A stretch of 64,000 nt of DNA, from assembly GCA_040702975.1 (NCBI GenBank), contig CP159990.1, forward strand, positions 930,001 to 994,000. The letters run 5' to 3'. A model generated the notes under the pieces. That model ran no database searches. It was given only the letters and a program-made list of their open reading frames with translations, and was not told where the DNA came from. Position 1 is the first letter of the stretch, and each line of letters begins with the position of its first letter. This document shows positions 45,422 to 53,998 of this stretch, piece after piece. The translations under genes and the position numbers were made by a program. The DNA is from Roseburia hominis (GTDB lineage Bacteria > Bacillota > Clostridia > Lachnospirales > Lachnospiraceae).

Positions 45422-45446
45422 TAATTACAGGTTACAGGGGGATGCC

Positions 45447-46439
45447 ATGAAGGATTATGGAGTTAGTGTGCTGGAACAATATGAGATGGAAGTTTTTAGC
45501 ACCCGCAGGATAAGGGGTGCTGTTTTATGCGATACAGACAGGGGCGTTTTTCTGTTGAAAGAAACCCGGGTGGCGAAGGGGCGTCTCCCGGTGCTGCTGA
45601 GCGTGTATGAACTTCTTGGGGAAAACGGATTGGAGCTGGCAGATGCGCCGCTGGCAAACAGGGAAGGGGAGTATGTAAGCTGCGCAGAGGACGGGACTTT
45701 CTATATGGTAAAACGATGGTTCTGCGGGCGGGAATGTGATATCCGGCGGGAGGCGGAGCTTTTGGAAGGCGTCCGGCTTTTGGCGAATCTTCACCGCATT
45801 CTGCGATTTCCCGGGCGCTCAGACGCGGAGGCAGAGAAACGGGAGAGCTTGAAGGAAGAGTATGAGAGGCACAACCGGGAATTGAGAAAGGTGCGCAGCT
45901 TCGTCCGAAAACGTAGTGTAAAAGGGGAATTTGAGACCGTATTTTTGCAGGGCTTTGAGAAAATGTATCTTCCGGCGTCTCTGGCGGCAAAGCGTCTTGA
46001 AGGAGAAGGCATCGCGCAGCTTTATGAAGAATTTCAGCGGGAAGGCACCTTTATTCACGGCGATTACAATTATCACAATTTGATGATTTGTCCTCAGGGC
46101 ATGGCAGTCACTGGATTTGAACGGACCCATCAGGATGTTCAGATGGCAGATTTTTATTATTTTCTGAGAAAGACCATGGAGAAATACCACTATGATGAGA
46201 GATTGGGATATCGAATGATGCGTGCGTATGATGACGTGCTGACTTTGGACCGCCCCAAGCGGGATTATCTGGCGGTGCGCCTGGCATATCCGGAGAAATT
46301 CTGGAAAATCGTGAATATGTACTATCATTCCAATAAAGCATGGATTCCGGCTAAAAATGTAGAAAAATTACGAAATTCTATTGCACAGTCAGAGGAAAAA
46401 CGACGTTTCCTGGAAAATTTATTCTCATTTTCAATCTGA
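45447..46439 (+). CDS. CotS-family spore coat protein / aminoglycoside-phosphotransferase-like kinase
   Basis: A 330-residue protein kinase-like fold member. An N-terminal lobe with LLKETRVAKG, then the Brenner-type catalytic motif HGDYNYHNLMI (around residues 203-213), correspond to APH/choline kinase family proteins; CotS, YutH and CotI of the spore coat belong to it. The gene lies behind a mother-cell-type promoter. Whether it phosphorylates anything is unknown. GGGGGATGCC precedes the ATG. Confidence 0.85.
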   Translation: MKDYGVSVLEQYEMEVFSTRRIRGAVLCDTDRGVFLLKETRVAKGRLPVLLSVYELLGENGLELADAPLANREGEYVSCAEDGTFYMVKRWFCGRECDIRREAELLEGVRLLANLHRILRFPGRSDAEAEKRESLKEEYERHNRELRKVRSFVRKRSVKGEFETVFLQGFEKMYLPASLAAKRLEGEGIAQLYEEFQREGTFIHGDYNYHNLMICPQGMAVTGFERTHQDVQMADFYYFLRKTMEKYHYDERLGYRMMRAYDDVLTLDRPKRDYLAVRLAYPEKFWKIVNMYYHSNKAWIPAKNVEKLRNSIAQSEEKRRFLENLFSFSI

Positions 46440-46588
46440 GGGCAAAAAGTTATTGCAAGAAACAGGGGTTCCCGCGAATTTCTCTTCTTTTCATTTATCC
46501 TGAAGTGGTGTATAATGGAAATAAATATTGTTCCGGCAGACGATTGATGTGGTGGTGCCGGTCAAGAAATCATGGAGGTAAAAGGAGT

Positions 46589-48325
46589 ATGGAAGAATAT
46601 TTAAAGAGATACCAGGAGTGGTGCGAGAACCCGTATTTTGATGCTGACACCAAGGCTGAGCTCAAAGGAATCGAAGGCAACGACGGAGAGATCAAAGAAC
46701 GTTTCTACAAAGACCTTGAATTCGGTACCGCAGGGCTCAGAGGAGTGATCGGTGCGGGAACTAACCGTATGAATGTCTATACGGTACGCAAAGCTACTCA
46801 GGGTCTTGCAAACTATATCACGAAAAAAGATGCAAAGGACCGCGGAGTCGCGATTGCATACGATTCCCGTCGTATGTCACCGGAATTTGCAGATGAGGCA
46901 GCACTGTGCCTTGCGGCGAATGGTATCAAGGCTTACGTATTCGAGAGCCTCCGCCCGACTCCGGAGCTTTCCTTTGCAGTGCGTGAGCTTCACTGCATTG
47001 CAGGTATTAATATCACAGCCAGCCATAACCCGCCGGAATACAACGGATACAAGGTATATTGGGAAGACGGCGCGCAGATCACGCCGCCGCACGACAAAGG
47101 AATTATGGACGAGGTTCTGGCAGTTACGGATTATACGACCATGAAGACCATGGGACCCCGGGAAGCGAAGGCTGCAGGTCTTTATGAAGTGATCGGACAG
47201 GCAATCGACGATGCATACATCGCAAAATTAAAAGAACAGGTCATCCATCAGGATGCCATTGACGCAGTAAAAGATCAGATCAAGATTGTGTACAGCCCGC
47301 TTCACGGAACCGGTAATATTCCGGCAAGACGTGTGCTTAAGGAGCTTGGATTTGAGAATGTATATGTAGTAAAAGAGCAGGAACTGCCGGATGGAGAATT
47401 CCCGACCGTTTCTTATCCGAACCCGGAAGCAGAGGAAGCATTTGAACTGGGACTTAAGCTGGCGAAAGAGATCGACGCAGATCTGGTACTTGCTACGGAT
47501 CCGGATGCAGACCGTCTCGGCGTTCGTGTAAAAGATAGGGACGGCGTTTACCACACACTGACCGGTAATATGTCCGGATGCCTTCTGGCTGACTATGAGA
47601 TCGGACAGAGAAAGGAATTGAACGGAGGTCTTCCGGAAGACGGATATCTGATCAAGACGATCGTAACCTCTAACCTGGCGGATGCAATCGCAAAAGGCTA
47701 TGGAATCGGGCTGATTGAAGTCCTGACCGGATTCAAGTATATCGGACAGCAGATTCTTGGCTTTGAGACCACCGGAAAGGGACAGTATCTCTTTGGATTT
47801 GAGGAGAGCTACGGCTGCCTGATCGGTACTCATGCAAGAGATAAAGATGCGATCGTGGCAACGATGGCTCTGTGTGAGGCAGCGGCATATTATAAGACCA
47901 AGGACATGACCCTTTGGGATGCAATGGTAGCGATGTATGAAAAATACGGCTTCTATAAAGACGATATCAAGTCCATCACCATGAAGGGAATCGAGGGTCT
48001 GGAGAAGATTCAGAATATCCTTCAGACGCTGAGAGACAACCCGCCGGCAGAGATTGGCGGATACAAGGTGCTGAAAGCAAGAGATTACAAAGCAGATACC
48101 ATTAAGGATATGGAAAGCGGCGAGGTAGTACCGACCGGACTTCCGTCTTCTAATGTACTGTACTATGATCTGACAGATGATGCATGGGTATGTGTACGCC
48201 CATCCGGAACAGAGCCGAAGGTGAAGTTCTACTATGGAATCAAAGGCACCTCTCTGGAGGATGCCGATGCGAGGTCAGCGGAGCTTGGCAAAGCAGTTCT
48301 TGCTATGGTAGATAAACTGATGTAG
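46589..48325 (+). CDS. Phosphoglucomutase / phosphomannomutase family protein
   Basis: A 578-residue alpha-D-phosphohexomutase interconverting hexose 1- and 6-phosphates. The active-site serine is in [13 protein letters not shown], the Mg loop is DPDADRLGV, the sugar loop is [11 protein letters not shown] and the phosphate loop is [12 protein letters not shown]. The length matches the PgcA/PGM2-type enzymes of Firmicutes. The ATG at 46589 follows AAAAGGAGT; the open 28 codons before it lack homology. A terminator follows. Confidence 0.93.
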   Translation: MEEYLKRYQEWCENPYFDADTKAELKGIEGNDGEIKERFYKDLEFGTAGLRGVIGAGTNRMNVYTVRKATQGLANYITKKDAKDRGVAIAYDSRRMSPEFADEAALCLAANGIKAYVFESLRPTPELSFAVRELHCIAGINITASHNPPEYNGYKVYWEDGAQITPPHDKGIMDEVLAVTDYTTMKTMGPREAKAAGLYEVIGQAIDDAYIAKLKEQVIHQDAIDAVKDQIKIVYSPLHGTGNIPARRVLKELGFENVYVVKEQELPDGEFPTVSYPNPEAEEAFELGLKLAKEIDADLVLATDPDADRLGVRVKDRDGVYHTLTGNMSGCLLADYEIGQRKELNGGLPEDGYLIKTIVTSNLADAIAKGYGIGLIEVLTGFKYIGQQILGFETTGKGQYLFGFEESYGCLIGTHARDKDAIVATMALCEAAAYYKTKDMTLWDAMVAMYEKYGFYKDDIKSITMKGIEGLEKIQNILQTLRDNPPAEIGGYKVLKARDYKADTIKDMESGEVVPTGLPSSNVLYYDLTDDAWVCVRPSGTEPKVKFYYGIKGTSLEDADARSAELGKAVLAMVDKLM

Positions 48326-48376
48326 AAACCGCTTGCCAGAGAGGCATTTGCATCAAGAAAAGACATTGTGAATTTA

Positions 48377-48410
48377 AGGTCCTGCCATTTTTGATGGCAG
48401 GGCCTGTTTT
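48377..48410 (+). terminator. Terminator after the phosphohexomutase gene
   Basis: CCTGCCAT (48381-48388) pairs with ATGGCAGG (48394-48401), extended by AGG/CCT with a bulge, then TGTTTTGCC. Confidence 0.75.
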
Positions 48411-48444
48411 GCCCCAGATTTTCCCCATTTTCAGGGAAATATGC

Positions 48445-48473
48445 TTGACAAAGGACCTAAAAACCGATATAAC
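48445..48473 (+). promoter_or_regulatory. Promoter of the HU gene
   Basis: A perfect TTGACA (48445-48450) and TATAAC (48468-48473) are 17 bases apart. The implied leader of about 90 bases before hup is longer than usual. Nothing else is seen in the 245-base gap. Confidence 0.8.
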
Positions 48474-48570
48474 ATTACATAGAGTGTGTCATAGACCTAA
48501 CACAGGAACTCTGAACTCAGGACAGAATACATGGGGGTATTCGAAGATTATATTACAGGAGGAAATATCC

Positions 48571-48846
48571 ATGAACAAAACAGAATTAGTTGCAGCAATC
48601 GCTGAGAATGCAGAAATTTCAAAAAAAGACGCAGAAAAAGCAGTAAAGGCTTTTATTGATGTAGTGACAGATCAGCTTAAGAAGGAAGAAAAAGTTCAGT
48701 TAGTAGGATTCGGAACATTTGAAGTAAGCAAGAGAGCAGCAAGAGAAGGAAGAAACCCGCAGACTGGCGGAACCATGAAGATCAATGCCTGCAAAGCGCC
48801 GAAGTTCAAAGCCGGCAAAGCATTAAAGGATGCAGTGAACGAGTAA
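48571..48846 (+). CDS. hup: HU family DNA-binding protein
   Basis: A 91-residue histone-like dimer that bends and compacts DNA. It begins [20 protein letters not shown] and has the conserved [22 protein letters not shown] arm with the intercalating region and [10 protein letters not shown] at the end. AGGAGGA is 7 bases before the ATG. The open frame upstream (to 48391) is not coding. Confidence 0.96.
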   Translation: MNKTELVAAIAENAEISKKDAEKAVKAFIDVVTDQLKKEEKVQLVGFGTFEVSKRAAREGRNPQTGGTMKINACKAPKFKAGKALKDAVNE

Positions 48847-49051
48847 TACAGATCGGTTGAATATGCGATGTTTTTGCATTTCCCGAAGTGGGCGTGCCAA
48901 AGATATCAGTTGATAGATGTGTGTAATGGAATGGTAGGAGAGCGATGGTGATGTCGCTCTCTATTTTTTACCGGGGAGAAGCCTGCGTGCCGAAGGGGTG
49001 TTGGAATTACCAGGCGTTTTCACGGAAGAGCAGATGAAGAGGAGAAGCAGA

Positions 49052-49291
49052 ATGCGGTTAGACAAATTTCTTAAGGTTTCGCGGCTGATCAAGCGACGGA
49101 CCGTGGCAAATGAAGCATGTGATGCGGGCCGTGTGTTGGTAAATGGCGTGGTGGCCAAGGCATCGCTGAAGGTAAAAAAAGGTGATATCATTGAGATTCA
49201 GTTCGGCACAAAGAACGTGAAGGCAGAGGTGCTGGAACTGAAGGATACGACGAAGAAAGAAGAAGCGGGAGAGTTATTCCGTTATCTGTAA
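49052..49291 (+). CDS. rqcP: S4-domain ribosome quality-control protein RqcP
   Basis: A 79-residue S4-domain protein (MRLDKFLKVSRLIKRRTVAN, ...DAGRVLVNGVVAK...KVKKGDIIEI), the YabO/Hsp15 group. RqcP binds stalled 50S subunits with RqcH and helps add C-terminal alanine tails. The ATG at 49052 follows GAGGAGAAG, so the longer frame upstream is ignored. In Bacillus it is likewise followed by yabP-yabQ-divIC. Confidence 0.9.
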   Translation: MRLDKFLKVSRLIKRRTVANEACDAGRVLVNGVVAKASLKVKKGDIIEIQFGTKNVKAEVLELKDTTKKEEAGELFRYL

Positions 49292-49382
49292 GGTGCCTGC
49301 TGCGGGGTACAGCAGAGTAGCAATGGCTTAAGCGACGACTGCAAATAGCAGGAAGCTTTGGTTCTAAATTTCGGGAATCTTT

Positions 49383-49390
49383 CATAGAAT
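49383..49390 (+). promoter_or_regulatory. Possible sigma-E-type -10 element upstream of yabP
   Basis: CATAGAAT (49383-49390) matches the sigma-E -10 consensus well, but the -35 region near 49361 (GTTCTAAA) is weak. yabPQ are mother-cell genes in Bacillus, which supports the idea. Confidence 0.35.
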
Positions 49391-49422
49391 AAGTAGAAAG
49401 CAGAAAGGTTGGGACAGGGAAG

Positions 49423-49713
49423 TTGGAAACAAAGCAGATGCCGAAGGTGCAGAATCATAAATTAGTTGTGAACAATAGACAAAGCAGTACAGTGACGGGG
49501 GTTTTAGATGTGCTGTCCTTTGATCTGAATGAAATTCTTCTTGAGACAGAACAGGGAATGCTGATGGTGAAGGGGACGGACATGCACGTCAACCGTCTCA
49601 GTCTGGAAAAAGGGGAAGTGGATCTTTCCGGGCATATTGACAGTATTGCTTATTCGGATATCCATGCCGGAGCGAAGTCGGGAGAGAATTTCCTGACAAA
49701 GCTGTTCCGATAG
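49423..49713 (+). CDS. yabP: Sporulation protein YabP
   Basis: A 96-residue soluble protein of the YabP family, required for sporulation in Bacillus. It has LVVNNRQSSTVTGVLDVLSFDLNEILLETEQGML and the acidic VDLSGHIDSIAYSD segment. A TTG at 49423 follows AGGGAAG; an ATG five codons later is a possible alternative start. It lies seven bases before yabQ. Confidence 0.88.
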   Translation: METKQMPKVQNHKLVVNNRQSSTVTGVLDVLSFDLNEILLETEQGMLMVKGTDMHVNRLSLEKGEVDLSGHIDSIAYSDIHAGAKSGENFLTKLFR

Positions 49714-49719
49714 GCAAAG

Positions 49720-50064
49720 ATGCTGGGAATCGGTGTAGAGTTTGCGGTATTTATTCACGCGGTGCTAAGTGGAATCGTAGTGACGTGCGTGTATTTAAGC
49801 CTGCGTGTACTGCGCCGGATCGTGCCCCACGCGCTCTGGGCGGTGAATCTGGAAGATGTGATTTACTGGCTTGGGACCGCATTATACCTTTTTGTGCAAA
49901 TTTACCATACCAGTGATGGGGTGATAAGATGGTATTGTGCACTAGGTATTGTGCTAGGGGCGTGCACGATTCGTTTTTTACTCTTTTTAGCGCAAAAAAT
50001 TGCAAAAAAAATGTACGTTTTTATTTTGAAAAAATCGGGAAAAAGTGTTGCGAAATCAAAATAA
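49720..50064 (+). CDS. yabQ: Spore cortex biosynthesis protein YabQ
   Basis: A 114-residue membrane protein with about three or four hydrophobic segments (FAVFIHAVLSGIVVTCVYLS, NLEDVIYWLGTALYLFVQ and RWYCALGIVLGACTIRFLLF) and a basic tail. YabQ localises to the outer forespore membrane and is needed for cortex formation. The YabP neighbour and length support the call. The binding site is weak (GATAGGC). Confidence 0.82.
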   Translation: MLGIGVEFAVFIHAVLSGIVVTCVYLSLRVLRRIVPHALWAVNLEDVIYWLGTALYLFVQIYHTSDGVIRWYCALGIVLGACTIRFLLFLAQKIAKKMYVFILKKSGKSVAKSK

Positions 50065-50137
50065 AACCGATAGAATAAGTTTGTTGATAATGGGTAAGTG
50101 AATCGAAAAGTGACGATTACGAAGGGTGAATATAGAT

Positions 50138-50464
50138 ATGAGGAGCTTAAAGCCAGAGAGCCGGAATCGGCGTCCGAAGAGCAGGCTTCAGAATCATAAG
50201 AGAAGTGTCGTATTGATCAGCCTTATTATTTTCCTGTTAGGCGCAGTGATATTTGCCCAGGGTATGTCTCTGCGGGAGAGAAATAAGGCGTACAAAGCAC
50301 AGGAGGCGGAGCTGATGGCTCAGCTTGATGAGGAGAAGGAACGTTCGGAAGAGATTGATCAGTTAAAAGAGTACGTAGGTACAGATGAATACATAGAAGA
50401 TGTTGCAAGAGAGAAGCTGGGTCTGGTTCATGAGAACGAGATTCTGTTTCGGGCAGAACAATAG
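50138..50464 (+). CDS. divIC: Septum formation initiator, DivIC/FtsB family
   Basis: A 108-residue single-pass membrane protein: a basic N-terminus, one helix (VVLISLIIFLLGAVIFAQ, about residues 25-42), then a leucine-zipper-like coiled coil and the DEYIEDVAREKLGLVHENEILFR ending typical of DivIC/FtsB. It acts with FtsL and DivIB at the division septum. The ATG at 50138 is preceded by GAAGGGTGA; the GTG at 50126 lies within that site. Confidence 0.88.
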   Translation: MRSLKPESRNRRPKSRLQNHKRSVVLISLIIFLLGAVIFAQGMSLRERNKAYKAQEAELMAQLDEEKERSEEIDQLKEYVGTDEYIEDVAREKLGLVHENEILFRAEQ

Positions 50465-50499
50465 ATCAGGCAGGTGCAGATCTCAGGAAGGGATCGGTC

Positions 50500-51999
50500 G
50501 TGCCGGGAAAGAGACAAAAGATGAGCTTTGGAAGAGATTTCCGGAGCTCTTTTTCTTTATTTCACAGGAAATATAAGGGGGAGTCGCAGATGGACAAGGA
50601 TTATAAGGGGCAGGAGGTCATGGTCAACCCATATGTAGCACAGGCGGACCGATTTGCTTCCTCTCTCCGCCATTTGGCAGATACATTTTTAAAAATGGAG
50701 GGGCCAAGGGAGACATTTACCCGGGAAGAGACCCGGGACATGTTCGATGAGGTGACGGGAAAAGTGTGCGCCCTCTGCAAGAATAAGGAAAGCTGTCTGA
50801 AAAAAGACCGGGAACAGGTATATGAGCTGATGTATGAGATTCTCTGCACGGTGGAGGAATATGGTAGCGGACTTAATGTGGAGATGAAGCGGAAGCTGCA
50901 AAAAAGGTGCATACTTGCGCCTCGTTTTTTGCGGGAAACACTGGGCGTATTCGGCGAGGCGAAAAAAATGCTTGCCTGGAATAATAAGATGGTGCAAAGC
51001 CGGGAAGGCTGCGCGGTCCAGCTCAACGCATTTGCGCAGATGATACGCCATGCGACGCGGGAGCTTGACGCCAGTATTTTTACGGATACTCCGATGGAGA
51101 AGCGAATCAGGGCACAGATGAAAAAAGAAGGGGTGAGGCTGCTCAGCTCTGTTTTTTTTGTAAATGCCAGGGGGAGATATGAGATTCATCTGACGGTGCG
51201 TCCGGAAAAAGGTATTTGTATGACGACAAGAGCGCTGGCAAGGGCGCTCTCTGCGTGTGTCAAGCGGCGTATGGTGCCGGCGAAAGAGGAACGCCCGGTT
51301 CTGGCGCAGGAATACTGTACAGTCGTGTTCGTGGAAGGACCGGGGTTCTATACGCTTCAGGGGGTGGCGCGGATCGGAAAAGGCTGCGAGAAGATATCCG
51401 GTGACAGCTTTTTGATGACCGAGCTTCCCGGCGGACAGGAAGCGGCGATCCTTTCGGACGGAATGGGAGCGGGGGAAGAGGCCGGCCGGGAAAGCGCCAT
51501 GGTGGTTGAGATGCTGGAGGAGCTTCTGATGGCCGGATTTCCCAGGCAGACGGCGCTTCAGATGCTGAACACGGCGCTTGTGATGGGACGCGAGGAGGTC
51601 TGCTTTTCCACGCTTGACATGTGCGTTTTCGACCTGTACAGCGGCGTGTGCGAGTTTGTAAAGGCAGGGGCTGCAACGACTTTTGTGCGCCATGGGGACA
51701 AGATAGAGCATATTTATTCGGAAAGCCTGCCCCTTGGAGTGGTGCAGAAACAGAAAATCGAGGAGGCAAGTATTAAGCTAAAGTCCGGAGACCTGGTGGT
51801 CATGGTAACGGACGGGGTGCTTGATGCACTCCCGGCAGGGGAGCAGGAGTATTTGCTGGATCTGATGCTGCGCTCGTCAGAGCAGGAGAATCCGAAGGAA
51901 CTGGCGCATGAGATTTTGGAGAAGGTTCTGGAGCTGGGGCAGGAAGAACCGCTTGACGATATGACGGTTTTGGTGGCGGGAATCTGGGATTTGTGTTAA
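50500..51999 (+). CDS. SpoIIE-family PP2C phosphatase lacking the membrane domain
   Basis: A 499-residue protein. The C-terminal domain (about 290-499) is a PP2C/SpoIIE phosphatase: SGDSFLMTE, AILSDGMGAGEEAGRES with Mg-binding Asp, and VMVTDGVLDAL and EPLDDMTVLV. SpoIIE dephosphorylates SpoIIAA to activate sigma-F in the forespore. The N-terminal half is soluble with a Cys motif (VCALCKNKESC). Bacillus SpoIIE is about 830 residues with ten N-terminal membrane helices; none are present here. The position after divIC matches Bacillus. GTG start after AGGAAGGGA. Confidence 0.85.
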   Translation: MPGKRQKMSFGRDFRSSFSLFHRKYKGESQMDKDYKGQEVMVNPYVAQADRFASSLRHLADTFLKMEGPRETFTREETRDMFDEVTGKVCALCKNKESCLKKDREQVYELMYEILCTVEEYGSGLNVEMKRKLQKRCILAPRFLRETLGVFGEAKKMLAWNNKMVQSREGCAVQLNAFAQMIRHATRELDASIFTDTPMEKRIRAQMKKEGVRLLSSVFFVNARGRYEIHLTVRPEKGICMTTRALARALSACVKRRMVPAKEERPVLAQEYCTVVFVEGPGFYTLQGVARIGKGCEKISGDSFLMTELPGGQEAAILSDGMGAGEEAGRESAMVVEMLEELLMAGFPRQTALQMLNTALVMGREEVCFSTLDMCVFDLYSGVCEFVKAGAATTFVRHGDKIEHIYSESLPLGVVQKQKIEEASIKLKSGDLVVMVTDGVLDALPAGEQEYLLDLMLRSSEQENPKELAHEILEKVLELGQEEPLDDMTVLVAGIWDLC

Positions 52000-52030
52000 G
52001 ATAGATGACAGAAAAACAGAGGATAAAATC

Positions 52031-53440
52031 ATGGTTCATACGGTAAAAGAATATATACAGAGATATCATATGCTGGCAAAGGACGATGTCGTGATTGCCG
52101 GAGTCTCCGGAGGCGCAGATTCTATGTGCCTTCTTTTGGTGCTGGAAGAGCTGGCAGGGCAGATGGATTTCAGGCTGGCTGTGGTGCATGTCAATCATAT
52201 GCTGCGCGGAGCTGATGCGGACGCAGATGAAAGGTATGTGGCCGCATTTTGCAGTAAGAGAGGGATTCCGTTCGAAGCATTTCACGTGGACGTGTCACTG
52301 CTTGCAAAGGAGAGAGGACTGTCTTTTGAGGAGGCAGGGCGCATGGCGAGACGGGAGGCGTTTCTTCAGGCAGCCGGAGAATATGGGGAGAGGAAGGGAA
52401 AGGTGCGCATCGCTCTGGCGCATCACCGGGAAGATAATGCGGAGACCTTTCTTATGAATCTGGCGAGAGGCAGCAGGCTTAAGGGGCTTGGGGGGATCAG
52501 TCCGGTAAATGGAATGTGGATTCACCCGCTTTTGTGTGTGGGAAGAGAGGAAATTGAGAAATTTCTGGAAGAAAAAAAGGTGTCTTATTGTATGGATGCC
52601 ACAAACCTGGAAGATACTTATACGAGGAACCGCATTCGCAGGAATGTCCTGCCGGTTCTGACAGAACAGGTCAACAACCGTGCAGTGGAGCATATGAACG
52701 GCGCCATAGAGCAGCTTCGTGAGGTTTGGAGGTATCTGGAAGGGCAGACGAAAGAAGCATACCGGGAGTGCGTAAGGACAGAAGAAGAGCATAAAATTCT
52801 GCTGGAAACGGTATTTCTGGCATTAGATGAAGTGATTCAGTCCATGGTGCTGTATCATTTGCTGGAAGATATGGCTGGTCAGGCGAAGGATATCGAGGAG
52901 CGTCATGTACACGCCTTGCGGGAGCTGATGGACAAACAGACCGGGAGAGCGATCAATCTTCCTTACGGAATGCGGGCCTTAAGGGTATACGATGGCATAG
53001 AGATCTGGCGGGAAAAAGAGGGGAAGGACAAGGCGGAGTCTTTGGAGGCAGAGGAACTGAAAATAGAGATCGGACCGGGAGAGGCAGAAGAGTATCACTT
53101 TAAGGAACGGACGATTCTTGTGCGGGTTTTTCCGCGTCCCAAGACAGATTTGGATATCCCGAAAAAAACATACACGAAATGGTTTGATTATGGTATAATA
53201 GAACAAGGTCTAACTATACGTACCCGCAGGGCGGGGGATCAGCTGGTTATCGACAGGAACGGAAGTTCCAAGAAGCTTAAGAAACTGCTGATCGATGAGA
53301 AGATTCCTTCGCGCAGGCGCGATGAGATTCTTCTGGCAGCGGACGGCAGCCGGATTCTGTGGGCCGTGGGCGTCCGCCAGAGTATGGCGTATCAGGTGAC
53401 ACAGCATACGAAAAATATTTTGGAAATTACGATTAGATAA
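52031..53440 (+). CDS. tilS: tRNA(Ile)-lysidine synthase
   Basis: Converts C34 of the CAU anticodon of tRNA-Ile2 to lysidine, essential for AUA decoding. The 469-residue protein has the PP-loop SGGADS (residues 26-31), the HVNHMLRGADADADERYV motif and LAHHREDNAETFLMNL of the N-type domain. It also has a C-terminal TilS domain (RTRRAGDQLVI...KKLKKLLIDEKIP). It follows the SpoIIE-like gene and precedes hpt. Confidence 0.95.
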   Translation: MVHTVKEYIQRYHMLAKDDVVIAGVSGGADSMCLLLVLEELAGQMDFRLAVVHVNHMLRGADADADERYVAAFCSKRGIPFEAFHVDVSLLAKERGLSFEEAGRMARREAFLQAAGEYGERKGKVRIALAHHREDNAETFLMNLARGSRLKGLGGISPVNGMWIHPLLCVGREEIEKFLEEKKVSYCMDATNLEDTYTRNRIRRNVLPVLTEQVNNRAVEHMNGAIEQLREVWRYLEGQTKEAYRECVRTEEEHKILLETVFLALDEVIQSMVLYHLLEDMAGQAKDIEERHVHALRELMDKQTGRAINLPYGMRALRVYDGIEIWREKEGKDKAESLEAEELKIEIGPGEAEEYHFKERTILVRVFPRPKTDLDIPKKTYTKWFDYGIIEQGLTIRTRRAGDQLVIDRNGSSKKLKKLLIDEKIPSRRRDEILLAADGSRILWAVGVRQSMAYQVTQHTKNILEITIR

Positions 53441-53455
53441 GCGGAGGTATGGAAG

Positions 53456-53977
53456 ATGTCTGAGACAGTAAAGGTATTAATCCCGGAGGAAGAGGTTTAT
53501 GCCAGAGTGCGGGAACTGGGAAAGAAGATCAGTGAGGATTATGCGGGGAAGCAGGTGCATTTGATCTGTGTTTTAAAGGGCGGCGTGTTCTTTATGTGCG
53601 AGCTTGCCAAACGTATCGAAGTGCCGGTTTCCATGGATTTCATGAGTGTGAGCAGTTATGGCGACGGGACGCAGTCAAGTGGAATCGTGAAGATCGCAAA
53701 GGATCTTGATGAATCCCTGGAGGGAAAGGACGTGCTGATTGTGGAGGATATCGTGGATTCAGGACGTACCTTATATTATCTGATGGATATTTTAAAGAAG
53801 AGGGGACCGAAGAGTCTGCGCTTATGCACCCTGCTGGACAAGCCGGACCGCCGCGTGCGCGACGTGAAGGTGGACTATGTCGGATTTGAGATTCCCGACG
53901 AGTTCGTGGTCGGCTTCGGGCTGGATTATGCGCAAAAATATAGAAACCTGCCGTACATTGGCGTTGTGCAGTTATAG
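53456..53977 (+). CDS. hpt: Hypoxanthine phosphoribosyltransferase
   Basis: Salvages hypoxanthine (and guanine) with PRPP. The 173-residue type I PRTase has CVLKGGVFFMCELAKRI near the N-terminus, the PRPP-binding VLIVEDIVDSGRT motif and the C-terminal DYAQKYRNLPYIGVV. It is the standard neighbour of tilS and ftsH in Firmicutes. GGAGG precedes the ATG. Confidence 0.96.
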   Translation: MSETVKVLIPEEEVYARVRELGKKISEDYAGKQVHLICVLKGGVFFMCELAKRIEVPVSMDFMSVSSYGDGTQSSGIVKIAKDLDESLEGKDVLIVEDIVDSGRTLYYLMDILKKRGPKSLRLCTLLDKPDRRVRDVKVDYVGFEIPDEFVVGFGLDYAQKYRNLPYIGVVQL

Positions 53978-53998
53978 CAGGTTGGAAGGAGCAGTTCA

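Noticed and set aside
48391..48570. 60-codon N-terminal extension of HU
   Set aside because: HU has a fixed short N-terminus, and the extension spans a terminator, a perfect TTGACA promoter and the leader.
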